Part shown: positions 24,801 to 33,899 of the stretch, piece after piece
Numbering within the stretch: position 1 is the first letter of the stretch
Layout of the letters: each line of letters opens with the position of its first letter
Source: Pelecanus crispus
Lineage: Eukaryota; Chordata; Aves; Pelecaniformes; Pelecanidae
Direction of reading: 5' to 3'
Length of the DNA: 64,000 bases
Assembly: GCF_030463565.1 (NCBI RefSeq)
Contig: NC_134662.1
Coordinates: 5,929,001 to 5,993,000 of the forward strand
Notes under the pieces: model-generated
What the model saw: the letters and a program-made list of their open reading frames with translations, nothing else
Told to the model about the DNA's origin: nothing
The model's database searches: none
Translations under genes and position numbers: made by a program

Positions 24801-27755
24801 AAGAAAACGTGTTTTGATCTTATTCACATAGCTGATAGCATTATTGAACTCTACAGAATCAGACTCCAAAGGAATTTGGGATTTGTCTTCTTTGTACGGA
24901 AGCTGTTGCCTGAACTCCTCGGAGCAGTCACTGTGATTGTGCGAATTCTCCTGGGAGTAATGCAGCAACAGCCCGCTGCCAGGGAGAGCGCTGGGAACCG
25001 GCTCTGAGGGCACCTAGTGGCATAAGACACACAAGACAGTGACTTGTACAGCAGCATACGGGCAAGTTCAACAACAATCTAGCACCGGGATTTCCAAGCT
25101 GTTTAGCTAAAAAAGATTACCCCATGAACAAGAAAGAAAAAAGATTTAATTAGCCAATAAATTTCCCTACCTAGTTTATTAACACCATCAGTTAAAAAAA
25201 AAAATCCCCTAAGTCCTATCTGGCTTATGAACCGTCTGACTCGTTACGGCTTTTGACTGTCACTGCGTTATCCACTGCACTTGAGAGGGTGCACCAAACA
25301 ACAAGCAACGCAGTTTCTGTTATCACTGTTTTATTTCAGAGGAACTGCCAGTTTTAAGAAACATACTAAAACGTAAGGCTCTTAAAGATGCTAAATTTCT
25401 AAGCAACAGAGAGATCTAAGGGAACTGAGATCTAAAAGGTATTTACTGCTACTAAGCAGAGTTAAACTACAGGTTTATCAGTAGAATTCAGGTAATAGCA
25501 AAACAACCACACAACAACAAAAAAGAAGCGGAGGCCAACACGTTTCCATCTGTATTACAGCAGATGTCTTTCATTGCAGGATGCTAGCAACTGCATGGCA
25601 ACACCTAACATGCATTTTTTTGCCTATTGCCTAAACACATTTCCCAGTTTCTCAGTGGAAGACTGGAAATGCGATTCTTCCGGGATCTCTTTTTGAAATT
25701 TGTCACGACACACACCACGTATTGATGAGAATCTATACAAACATGTCAAGCCAATTACAGTTTCAGTTTTCAAATCTGACTGAAGTATTTGAAGTGGCAC
25801 TTCATGGAGGACTATCAGCCTTGTGTAAGCTAAACTAACAACTGTGAGAATACGTATTTGAATTTACATTATACCCATTATCATAGACTTTGAAAACCAC
25901 GTAAAAACTTCAGCAATATGCAATACACGTAAATCCCCATAGCCTAAACTATGCAAGAGATGTGTATAGCGACACATGCAACACAAGTTATTTAGAGAAT
26001 ATGAGCCTTATAACCTACCTGACTATTCAAAGGTGACTGTATACTTAACTTCCCATTCTTTGGAATTTCTATCCTATAGCCCAGAGGGAGGAAAGCATTG
26101 AATCCTACAATGAGGTCAGGATGCTCGTGGAAAAGCTGTGAAACACGTCGGATTACTCCAGGTGTGTCAATGCTGAAATTGAGAAGAGCTCGTTACTTGT
26201 GTCCAAATGAGAAATACAAATTAAACCTAGCAAACGCCAGAGGTATGTGAAGCATCTGGCTTCTTAGAGATGCAATTTTTTAACAAGCAACTTTGGGAAC
26301 CTCAGACCGAGCAATGAGCCCAAGCAGAGGGAATGACCGCCATCCACTGCAGCCTCAAACTGGGAGTGTTACCTACGAGTGTGCAGGTTACCCCAAACGG
26401 GCAAGACAGCCATCACCTCTAGGGCTGACAGGTCACAGAGAGGCTCTGCACTCAAGCTTCTTCACTTATTTTCCAGATCTGCATTTCAGAGGGGGAAGTA
26501 AAAACAGATTTGCCTTTTCCTGTGGATTTCATCTCTGGAAAATGATGGGATGGACAGAGACCCTCCACCTCCGACGCCTAGTGACTGCACTACTGGGGGA
26601 CAGGCCAGCAGGGTGGCCTGCGTGTCTGCAGAGGTGGAAAGATGATGTGAAGGCTGAGAGACCCCTGCCAAGGCTGAGAGACCCCCGCCAAGGCTGAGAG
26701 ACCCCCGCCAAGGCCGAGACCCCCGCCAAGGCTGAGAGACCCCCACCAAGGCCGAGACCCCCGCCAAGGCCGAGAGACCCCCGCCAAGGCTGAGGAGCTC
26801 CCCGGAGCAGCCCTGGGGCGCAGGGCCTGGGCTTTACCTCTGGCTCTTGAACTCTTTCATGATCTCCAGGAAGCCGTTGTAGGTGGCGGGGTCGCTGCCA
26901 AAGCGGATCTTCACCTGGTCCAGGTAGGAAAGCGCATCCTCCACCTGCGGAGTGAGAACACGGGTGAGGCCCAGAAAGGGGGAGCAGGCCCTGGGGCACC
27001 CCGCGGTCCCAGGACGGGCACTGAGGGAGGTGGGCACGGGCCCCGGGGGGAGCCCCACAGCACCGGGGAGGGGGAGCAGCCCGGGGAGGGGCACACGCTG
27101 CCAGGTGAGGAGGCCCTGAGGAAGACCGGCCCGGTGGGGCAGCACCGTGCTGGGGAAGGCGGGCCTCACGGTGCTGGAGGAGGATGGCGGGGCACGGAGG
27201 GGGGCACGATACCGGGGAGAGGGGAACAGGTCCCCGGGGAGCGTGACAGCCGTACTGGCGGAGAACAGCCGGGCTGGGGAGGGGGGGCACGATATAGGGG
27301 AGGGGGGCACAGGCCCGAGGGAGGGGCTCACGGTACCGGAGGAGGGGGGCGAAGGCCGCAGGGGACCCCACGGTACCGGGGGAGGAGGGCGGGGATGCCC
27401 CACGGCACCGGGGGCAGAAGGCCCCGGGACACCCCACGGTACCGGCGGGGGGGGGAGGGGGGGACAGTCGCCGGGGGCGGGTTCGGCGGCGCGGCCGGGG
27501 CGGGGCCGGTCACGGCGGGGCGGGCAGGGCCGTCCCGGACCGGGGGGGGGGGGGGGGGACGGCGGGGAGCGGCCCTTCGCGGGGGGCGGGGGGGGTGGGG
27601 AAGGGGGAAATCACGGCGCTCCCGGCGGGGGGGGGGGCCGCCGGGGCGGTCGCCGCACTCACATGCACCGGCAGCTTCTCCTGCGCCGCGGCTCGGCCGC
27701 CGCCGCCCCAACGCGGGGCGCTGCCCCCCCGGCCGCCGCCGCCCCCCGCCGCCAT
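15449..27755 (-). CDS. SIN3B: SIN3B, Sin3-family transcriptional co-repressor scaffold, 19 coding exons
   Basis: Nuclear scaffold that docks repressors through paired amphipathic helix (PAH) domains and binds HDAC1/2. Coding exons, gene order: 27663-27755, 26838-26944, 26019-26172, 24750-24950, 24210-24353, 23832-23954, 23237-23326, 22678-22796, 21736-21943, 20886-21002, 20273-20511, 19823-20006, 19003-19597, 18342-18511, 17612-17785, 17269-17361, 16855-16949, 16202-16406, 15814 to the stop. All junctions are GT-AG and keep phase. With the conserved terminal frame the product is 1113 residues, near the shorter human isoform; read literally it is 1158, because one extra base in the last exon shifts the frame. 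The ATG at 27755 sits in a good context (CCAACATGG). The exon content matches human SIN3B closely throughout. Confidence 0.96.
16202..20006 (-). CDS. SIN3B: SIN3B C-terminal exons 12-18 (Sin3 C-terminal region)
   Basis: These exons encode residues about 532-1037. Exon 12 (19823-20006) carries [20 protein letters not shown]. Exon 13 (19003-19597), the largest, has an acidic, poorly conserved spacer ([16 protein letters not shown]) followed by [20 protein letters not shown]. Exon 14 carries [20 protein letters not shown]. Exons 15-18 carry the highly conserved [39 protein letters not shown] and [19 protein letters not shown] blocks. The region is the conserved Sin3 C-terminal part, which in this family contacts further complex subunits. 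Confidence 0.93.
20273..21943 (-). CDS. SIN3B: SIN3B HDAC-interaction domain, exons 9-11
   Basis: Residues about 344-532. Exon 9 (21736-21943) finishes PAH3 with [15 protein letters not shown] and starts the HDAC-interaction domain with [20 protein letters not shown] and [10 protein letters not shown]. Exon 10 (20886-21002) has [20 protein letters not shown] and [14 protein letters not shown]. Exon 11 (20273-20511) has [19 protein letters not shown] and [19 protein letters not shown]. This is the most conserved part of Sin3 proteins, and I see no missing key residue. Confidence 0.94.
22678..23326 (-). CDS. SIN3B: SIN3B exons 7-8 (PAH3)
   Basis: Exon 7 (23237-23326) encodes [20 protein letters not shown] and QEFSFFDK. 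Exon 8 (22678-22796) encodes [20 protein letters not shown] and [18 protein letters not shown]. Together with the start of exon 9 they form the third paired amphipathic helix domain. The basic KKMKLR stretch may serve in nuclear import. Confidence 0.93.
23832..24950 (-). CDS. SIN3B: SIN3B exons 4-6 (PAH2 and linker)
   Basis: Exon 4 (24750-24950) begins [16 protein letters not shown] and runs into the first PAH2 helix ([20 protein letters not shown]). Exon 5 (24210-24353) ends the domain with [20 protein letters not shown]. Exon 6 (23832-23954) is a charged linker containing [17 protein letters not shown], a likely nuclear localisation signal. PAH2 is the pocket that binds Mad/Mxd-type repressors in this family. 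A second in-frame acceptor lies 63 nt upstream of exon 4. Confidence 0.94.
26019..26944 (-). CDS. SIN3B: SIN3B exons 2-3 (PAH1)
   Basis: Exon 2 (26838-26944) encodes [20 protein letters not shown] and EIMKEFKSQ. Exon 3 (26019-26172) encodes [20 protein letters not shown] and [20 protein letters not shown]. Together they form the first paired amphipathic helix domain, essentially identical to human. The intron between them contains a minisatellite. Confidence 0.95.
26650..26794. repeat. Minisatellite of about 17-20 bp units in SIN3B intron 2
   Basis: About eight head-to-tail copies of an AAGGCTGAGAGACCCCCGCC unit. Some copies lack three bases (AAGGCCGAGACCCCCGCC), giving alternating unit lengths. 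The block lies in the intron, about 45 bp from the exon 2 donor. The repeat makes long glycine/leucine/serine open frames on the minus strand that are not genes. Confidence 0.9.
26990..27662. repeat. GC-rich degenerate repeats and G runs in SIN3B intron 1
   Basis: Imperfect repeats built around CACGGTACCGGGGGAGG and CCCCACGGCACCGGGG occupy most of this intron, with a G tract at 27542-27558. The region is part of the SIN3B CpG island. Long open frames here on both strands are composition artefacts. Confidence 0.7.
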
Positions 27756-27760
27756 GTTGG
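27745..27760 (-). promoter_or_regulatory. SIN3B: YY1-like element overlapping the SIN3B start codon
   Basis: The coding strand reads AACATGGCGGCGG across the ATG. This fits the YY1 consensus (AANATGGCGGC) that often lies just downstream of CpG-island transcription starts and can supply the start codon. Confidence 0.5.
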
Positions 27761-28020
27761 GAGTCGGGCAGCAGAGCGCGCGCCCCCCCCCCGTCAGCGC
27801 GTGCGGGAGCGCCTGCGTCAGCGCGCACGGCGCCGCCGGCCCGCCCGCCCGCGCGCCAGGGCCCGGCCCGGCCCGGAGCGGAGCCTTCGCGGCCGCCGTC
27901 GGCGCCGCCCGGGAGCGCGCGCTGCTTCCGGCCCTTCAACCGCCACGGCGGGAGCGGCGGCGGGCGGCCCGCAGGGGGGGGCGGCTCGCCGCGGGGTGAG
28001 CGCGCTGCGGGCGGGCGGCG
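27756..28020 (-). promoter_or_regulatory. SIN3B: SIN3B CpG-island promoter and 5' UTR
   Basis: Very GC- and CpG-rich sequence directly upstream of the SIN3B ATG, with repeated GCGCGC-type motifs (for example AGCGCCTGCGTCAGCGCGC near 27805). No TATA box is visible. The exact start site cannot be read from sequence. Confidence 0.6.
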
Positions 28021-28024
28021 GGCA

Positions 28025-28175
28025 GCGGGCTGGGGGGTGCCCGGGGCTGGGGGGTGCCCGGGGCTGAGGGGTGCCGGGGCTGAGGGGTGCCGGGGGGCTG
28101 GGGGTGCTGGGGGGCGCCGGGGGCTGGGGGGTGCCGGGGCTGGGGGGCGCCGGGGGCTGGGGGTGCCGGTGCTGG
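28025..28175. repeat. G-rich minisatellite upstream of SIN3B
   Basis: Some nine units of GGGGCTGGGGGGTGCCC type, 14-18 bp each, with G tracts of 3-6 on the plus strand. It is likely able to form G-quadruplexes. It lies about 270-420 bp upstream of the SIN3B ATG. Confidence 0.85.
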
Positions 28176-28207
28176 AGCCGAGCCCCTGAGGGGCAGCGGC
28201 GGCCCAA

Positions 28208-28599
28208 CCCCCCGGTGCCGCTGTGCCCTCACGGGAAGGGCGGGGCCCAGCCCCCGCCGGCGGCTTCTCCTGAGCCCCGGCTGGGCTGCGCTCGGCGGCC
28301 CGCAGCGAGCGCTGGTGCCTGCTCCGGTGCAGATGGATACAGGGTGGGTTTGGGGTTAGGGGTTTGGGGTTGTTCTGGGTTTTTTCCTCTTATTTCCCTT
28401 TCTGAAGTGGTCATTACTATGGTACGCAGCAGCAGTAGCGTTGTGCCGAGGTATCGGTAGACTCCCCATAACTGCAGCGAGGGCATTTTCAGCAATGTTT
28501 AATATTGTAATTCTGAGACTAAAGCAAAACCATAGAAAGAGAAACCCTCAAGCTCAATCCTGGGCGTTTATGCTGGTTTATCCTACTTATCTTTGCTTT
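28208..28599. other. Gap between SIN3B upstream region and NWD1 3' end
   Basis: GC content falls sharply across this stretch. No coding signal is seen. It contains GGTTTGGGGTTAGGGGTTTG-like G/T-rich sequence near 28345. Confidence 0.55.
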
Positions 28600-28889
28600 T
28601 TACACCACTGAACAGATTTGAGAGAGCTTGCTGGTATGAATCCGGCTCCCAGAAGAATTTCCTTGGTTGTATTGTTGCTTGCTTGAGTTTCCCCTGTCTG
28701 TCTTTCTGGATTTTACCGTCCACATTGCCACAGTGTTCTGGAGTGGGTTATACCGAGGAGGGGTGGTCTTAGGACAGTGAAACTTCTCAGGAATTATATA
28801 TCCAGCTTTTGTTATTGCAACAAATCCATCTGCGGTTGGTACAATTCTGTTAGCAGCTGTGTGTACGCACCACACAGCCAGCGAGGCAC
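28600..28889 (-). pseudogene. NWD1: NWD1 terminal exon, open
   Basis: After a good acceptor (GGTTTCCGCAG), the frame reads ASLAVWCVHTAANRIVPTAD and GFVAITKAGYIIPEKFHCP, ending SQICSVV. It resembles the human NWD1 C-terminus (VNRIIPTTSGFIAPTRHGYL ... SQVCLIV). It starts in a split codon (phase 2), whereas the preceding recognisable exon ends in phase 0, so the exon normally between them is missing. Confidence 0.7.
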
Positions 28890-30206
28890 CTGCGGAAACC
28901 AAGCTCAGAATAAAGCATTTACTGTGTAGTAGGACTGGACTTAAAATATGCCGCTTCCCTCAAATGGTCCCTTGTCACCAGACAATTTGAACTCAGTAGA
29001 ACTGGGTCATGTGAAGAGCAAGGAGGAGAGGGGAGAAAATAAGCCATGCTGTGCTGCTTGTTTCTCCTTAGAGCATTATGGATGATTTGCATAACAGGAA
29101 CTTGCAGAAACCTTTCTTGCTTTGCCCTTAAACTTGCTGCTGATATTTGAACCCAGAATATTTTTCTCTGCTATGTGCTGGAATACTCCAACTGTAGTCT
29201 TGGAATTGCAGCTTCCAGCCACAATGCTAACACGCTGCCTCTGGAGTTGGTATTCTAGCCTCTTCTGATACTTGCACAAACTGTTGCTGTGCGGCATGCT
29301 TCCCTTCCTACAACGTGAAGGGTGCTCCAAGCCTGTTTAATAGAGGAAGGAGTACAGACTTGCTCGTGGTCACTAGCATTTCACAGTGACTCCCCACTTG
29401 CAGCATCCCGGACTGTAATGGCCTGATCCGGAGCCCCAGTGTACGAGTATTTATCATCTTTTGAGAAGCAAGCACAGCAAATGCCTTTCAGGAATGGATG
29501 GTTAGGGTTAGATTGTTATGCTGGTAAATACAGGTTGAAGTGAAGATGTCTTGGAGTATTTGGTGGTTATTCAATGCTTAAGAATAGAGGTAATAAATAA
29601 AGACTTTCACAAGAGTGATCCTGGAAGGAGGATGGGAGGTATCACAGAGCCCCTAGCTTGTGAAGCACTCTATAGCTGTGCAGGAAAGAGCCTAGCGCGT
29701 CTGTACAAGAGCCTGTTATTCCCCCTATGGAAAGGAGTAGCTCAGATGTGGCCGTGGTGTCTTGTCAGGTGAAAGAGTAATGGCATTGATCCAGCCTCCA
29801 CCAGCATTTCCTCCCCCGCACTGGATTCTCCTCGGCTGGCCCAATTTACCCCTTCTGTTGCTGTTGTTAACTTGTGAAGTCTCATTCTCTTCACCAATTT
29901 GTGTCACCTAGCGTACACCAGCTAAATGAGCAGTAATAAGCTGTAGATAAATAACTCCTATGACTTACGTTTAGTGTCAGAGTGGTGTTAACAGCACTCA
30001 CTCAGACAGCATCGACACCTCGATAGCGTATCTAGGATGTAAGGATGCTTTAAAGTCAGACCGAGATGCTGAGAACAGCTGCCTGTCAGCCTGAACAGCT
30101 ACGTTCAGGGTTTGGGTATTCTGGAGAGCTGGGAATCCTGTCAGTTGGATCTTCCCTGACAGCTCAGGGCAGTAATCAACTATTGACAGTCTTACCACTG
30201 TAGTAC

Positions 30207-30760
30207 CTTATAATTGCGCATCTCATGTTCCTGCTGATAGAACTCCAAGTCCCAGAGGCACTGCGGGGCATCTTCAGATCCACTGAGTACCCGCTGCTCT
30301 CCGTGACTGCTGTCCAAGCAGGAGAGCTGCCTTCTGTGACCTTCCAAAGGAAACACTCGGGCCCCAGGGCAGTCGTAAAGGAGTAAGTCCCCACTAGTCA
30401 TGCCACAGAGCACTCTAATCTGCAAGGACAGCCGCTCTGGAAATCAGAGAGCCGGGGATCTGAGTTTTAAAGGTGTAGGCGGACCTGTCGATCGCTGGGC
30501 ATGGATCTGCAGGGATAATATCCAGCACAGGGACTAAATCACCCATGCTGTGGCAAGCTGCTTTTCCTGCTTGTTGATTGCCATGTCGTTGACTGGTTTC
30601 TGTGACTCTGGAGGTGGGATGCATGCTACGTCCTGCCTGGAGTTCTGTGGAAAGACGAGGACTGTTCCAGATACAAGCCCTGTGAAAAGGAGCTGGTTTT
30701 GCTCAGCTATTTCTAGGCATCTCACTCGGGCAGAGGTGCCCAGTGTGTCACACACTTCAC
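30207..30760 (-). pseudogene. NWD1: NWD1 late WD-repeat exon with two frameshifts
   Basis: The exon runs from acceptor TTCTTTCACAG to donor AAG|GTACTA. It carries VRCLEIAEQNQLLFTGLVSG, QDVACIPPPESQKPVNDMAI, then, in another frame, GDLVPVLDIIPADPCPAIDR and RAAVLAD, then, in a third, MTSGDLLLYDCPGA and GSEDAPQCLWDLE. These follow one another in human NWD1 without break. Each switch (near 30548 and near 30418) is explained by a single missing base. Confidence 0.8.
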
Positions 30761-31048
30761 CTGTGAAAGAAGGAAATCAGCAGGACTGTTCTTACTCCAA
30801 CTGCACGTGAATGTCTTCCCTCAGATGGGGCTCATGATTGGCTGATTTATTTGTGAAATAAGCTCTCCAAGCCTGAAACAAAACATAAAGTCAAAGGATA
30901 ACATCCTAATTACTAGAAGGCAAAACATTGCCTTCTTACTCTAAAACAAATGTTTGAAGCACCTGGAGCCATTCAGCCCGCTTGCTTCCTTTGCTCTGAA
31001 AGATGCCTAATTAGATCCTGCACCTTTTGGACTGTACCGGCTGTTTAC

Positions 31049-31226
31049 CTCTTTCTTTGGCAAGAGATGGTGCTCCAGATGTTGTGTGTTCCATCTGGCT
31101 CCTGCTCACGCCCAGGAAGGATGTGCAGCATCTCAAAAACTTCCATATTGCAGACAAGCATTGAGCCATCCTGGGAACCTGCCACCAGCAGCCGGTAATC
31201 AGAACTGAGTGCCATCACTGTGACAC
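31049..31226 (-). pseudogene. NWD1: NWD1 first WD-repeat exon
   Basis: Joined in phase to the preceding exon (AAA G|GT GTC ACA), it reads VTVMALSSDYRLLVAGSQDG and LVCNMEVFEMLHILPG, matching the first human NWD1 WD repeat (ITAMAWGVEEKLLVIGTQDG). The later part no longer resembles the family. Its donor phase does not fit the next recognisable exon. Confidence 0.65.
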
Positions 31227-31668
31227 CTGCCACGAGACAGAAAGAGGAAGGGCTGTTCTTGGTACCGCAGACAGGAAAGAGTCATTTTGAGGTTGCTAAT
31301 ATGCTGTGTTTCCCCAACTGGAATGCCCCTGTACTGTCTGAACCCCGTAGTCTGTGCCAAGAGCACGATTAGGTTCCCTCAGACGTTATCTAGGTCAGTG
31401 TGTGCTTTTGTTGTCCTGACGACAAAATGACCCACTTTATCCTCATTTGTTGAGGCAGTTGCGAATGGGACTGGTGCATGACTGAGCACAAAGGCCAATG
31501 GACCTTCATCCTGCCTTTGTGCAAGCTCACAGGCAAAACTATTTCTACAGAAATAGATGTTCTCTCCTTCTTGCTCTGTTTGTTTATTATGTTTCTTGGA
31601 TCTCATTCATAACAGATGGATGATTAGATCTATTCTTGGGCTGTATCTGTCCCCAGGACTAATCCTAC

Positions 31669-31866
31669 CTTTGAGGAATCCGGCGAGCGTTGCGTGTAGG
31701 GGCCTGCCAGGCGGCTGGAGAAATCCGCACAGGGGGACGAGGACAGGACAGGGACAGACGCTGCACCAGCTTAGACACTGCCAGGACAGCTTCCCGATGA
31801 CCTCTGGGTGGGAAGGCATGAAAAAAAGAAGCCTGGCCAACACTTCTGTGTATATTATACTCGCTT
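31669..31866 (-). pseudogene. NWD1: NWD1 linker exon, open and in phase
   Basis: Acceptor CTCTCCTCTTAG; donor AAAG|GTAGGA. It reads ASIIYTEVLARLLFFMPSHP and CPVLVPLCGFLQPPGRPLHA, closely matching human NWD1 (SLLYTELLARLHFFATSHP ... HPVLVPLGGFLQPPGGPLRA). Both flanking junctions keep phase. Confidence 0.8.
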
Positions 31867-32451
31867 CTAAGAGGAGAGAGACAAAAAAGCGTTTTAGAAC
31901 ATGGCTGTGTTGGGCCTGAGAGAGCTACAATAGTTGTATTTTATGTGATGTACTATATGTAATGAACTGAGCTGGCCTTATCTGGCCAGGCACTTGAATA
32001 ATATAAGGACGGCTACAGTGTAAAACATGGGCAAATGTAACGGCGTGGCAGGATTTTTCCCCTGAGGGAGGAGTGGGTATTCTGAGGAGAAGACAGAGCA
32101 GCACTAGCAGCACTGTGTACTCTGTCCTCTAGTTAGCTTTAAAGCTTGCAAGGGAATCCAGATAGCTAAGAGGTGCTTCTACTAGACGTGGGGCAACAGG
32201 CGCTTTGGTTGTGGTAAACTGCTCTAATCAAATAGAGAAAATGTCTGTTGGCAAAAAAGAAACCTCAGCTTCCCATACAGAGGCCCTACCAGGACAAGGC
32301 ATTTATGAGTCTTTTGATGGATCCCGGGACAGAGAATTTTGTCACCGGTTGTAATTCCTCAGAAAAGTACTTCTACTTGGAAAGGAAAATTCCAATTCTT
32401 TCTTCTGGTCAACATTTGCGTCACACTCTGTCACTCTGACATAGCTGTTAC

Positions 32452-32616
32452 CTTCAGGGCTGTGCGTGCTGCTGACTGCAGGCTTCGAAAGGAGACGTGT
32501 GTCCTGCGCAAGGTGTAGTTCTGGACAGCTGATGCATTCAGCACACATGGCAAAGTCATCAACAACACTCTCCACTCCAGAGGCCATTATTTTACAGCTG
32601 ATCCAGTTCATATTCC
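32452..32616 (-). pseudogene. NWD1: NWD1 post-NACHT exon, open and in phase
   Basis: Acceptor TTTCTGCAG; donor GAAG|GTAACA. It reads NMNWISCKIMASGVESVVDD and PELHLAQDTRLLSKPAV, matching human SMSWISCRGISGGIEDLLDD and PEVGLVREALQLCRPAV. Only 157 bp separate it from the NACHT exon end, where human NWD1 has about 190 further residues. Confidence 0.75.
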
Positions 32617-32773
32617 CTGCAGAAAGAAATACTATTAGAGCAGAGAACATCATCCCTGAGAATGCACAGTTATCTTGAAAAGACTGAGATAAAAAAATGC
32701 TTTTTTGGGGGAGGAGGGGTTAGAAGTATTAACAGTATTAACAGCCACTAGCAGTGGAACTAGGATGCGTTTC

Positions 32774-33871
32774 CTAGCGTGACTTTTCCAGTCTCTCATA
32801 CAGACGGTGCATGGTGTCCTGGGTTGTGCTGGCACTCGCTCGTTCTGCAGGTGCAGTGTAAGGTGCCCATTTTCTGGCCTCATGGAAGGCCAGCTTGAAG
32901 AGCAGGGCTTGCCCACCTCTAGGCAAGCCCTGACAGAAATAGGCCCGTTGGGCTGGGCTTAGCCGTCGTCTGCCTGATGCTAAGAGCATCTCTAGCATCT
33001 CCTCACCTTCCTGACAGGTTAAGGGTCCTACTTCAAAGTCTGCTTCAGCTTCAGGCACAGTGTGTCGGAGAGCTTTCAGAGTATCAGGCTCTGCTGTGGA
33101 AATGGAAACGATGATGTGGACATTTGGAGGGCAGTCTGTAGGGTGCCAGTGAAATCTGTGAGCACCATCAGCAGGAAGTAATCTCTCCACAGAGTCAAGG
33201 AACACCACCAGGGTCTGTGTGCCGCAATGGGAGACAGCGGGGAGGAGTTCACTGAGGAACAAGGCTAAATCGCTGCAAGCCTGTTTGCTCTGGGTTGGAG
33301 GTGGTGGCGAATCAAATGCTAAACACGCTTGGAGACGAATGTCCCTCAGCAGGCTGTGAATGGCAGAACTGAGCTGGGATGTCCCCAGCAAACGAAGCAC
33401 GACTACGGTGTCTTGCCTTGAAACAGCTTGCACCCGCTCAGATAGTTTGCGTGTCACAGCTGTTTTTCCACAGCCTGGTGGCCCACAAAGGATGAGGGCT
33501 GTGTGGGTTTTATCATTGTTCTGCCTAGTACAGTGAAAAATGTTATCCAATAAATTCTGTCTCCCACAGAAAAATCTGCAGTTCTTCAGGCACAGAGCTG
33601 TGTGGTGGCCCAGCTCCTGCAGAAGTTGCCCTGGCTCCTCACTGATCTGTCCTTGGTATCGAAGATTCTCTAAAACCTGGGGATTAGTGACAGCAGTGAA
33701 CTGCTCACAGAGTTGTTTCAGGTATTTGTTATTCTTGCGCTGAGGGTTCCCAGAGTCTTTACTGTATGCCAGTGTGTGTACTTCGAGGTGTTTGGGGTCA
33801 TGGCTTGCAATTTTTGCTTTAAGGTTGCGGAGCAGCTGTTTTGTGGAGGGTCTCTCTTTCTGTAGCCATGT
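32774..33871 (-). pseudogene. NWD1: NWD1 NACHT-domain exon, long open frame
   Basis: From acceptor CTTCCATACAG the frame stays open for about 365 codons. Domain marks: YLKQLCEQFTAVTNPQVLE, FCGRQNLLDNIF, Walker A ILCGPPGCGKTAVTRKLSE, VVVLRLLGTSQLSS, Walker B TLVVFLDSVERLLP, DCPPNVHIIVSISTAEPDTL and HEARKWAPYTAPAERA. All align with human NWD1. The frame ends RLYERLEKSR and a stop where human continues (RLEQTHGQLL), with no clear donor. The NACHT ATPase motifs are intact, so if the locus is decayed the loss may be recent, or this part may still be expressed. Confidence 0.8.
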
Positions 33872-33899
33872 CTGTATGGAAGGATTTGTGCAGCACACC

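Larger units (their letters stand above)
28600..33871 (-). pseudogene. NWD1: NWD1 (NACHT and WD-repeat protein) remnant, probably a decayed host gene
   Basis: Segments along the minus strand match human NWD1 in the right order: NACHT exon (33871-32774), post-NACHT exon (32452-32616), linker exon (31669-31866), first WD exon (31049-31226), late WD exon (30207-30760) and terminal exon (28600-28889). NWD1 sits between SIN3B and TMEM38A in human, as here. The N-terminal part, about 190 residues after the NACHT domain, some 350 residues of central WD repeats and one late exon are not found. Two one-base frameshifts break the late WD exon, and several exon phases no longer join. A working gene seems unlikely unless the sequence is misassembled. 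Confidence 0.8.

Noticed and set aside
26529-27437. 302-codon open frame on the minus strand near SIN3B exon 2
   Set aside because: Its glycine/leucine part is the minisatellite and its proline part is the degenerate intron repeat. Only the true exon 2 frame matches SIN3B.
27134-28207. Long open frames (up to about 350 codons) on both strands across the SIN3B CpG island
   Set aside because: They consist of glycine, arginine, proline and alanine runs from GC-rich repeats, overlap real SIN3B exon 1 in other frames, and have no family resemblance or splice support.
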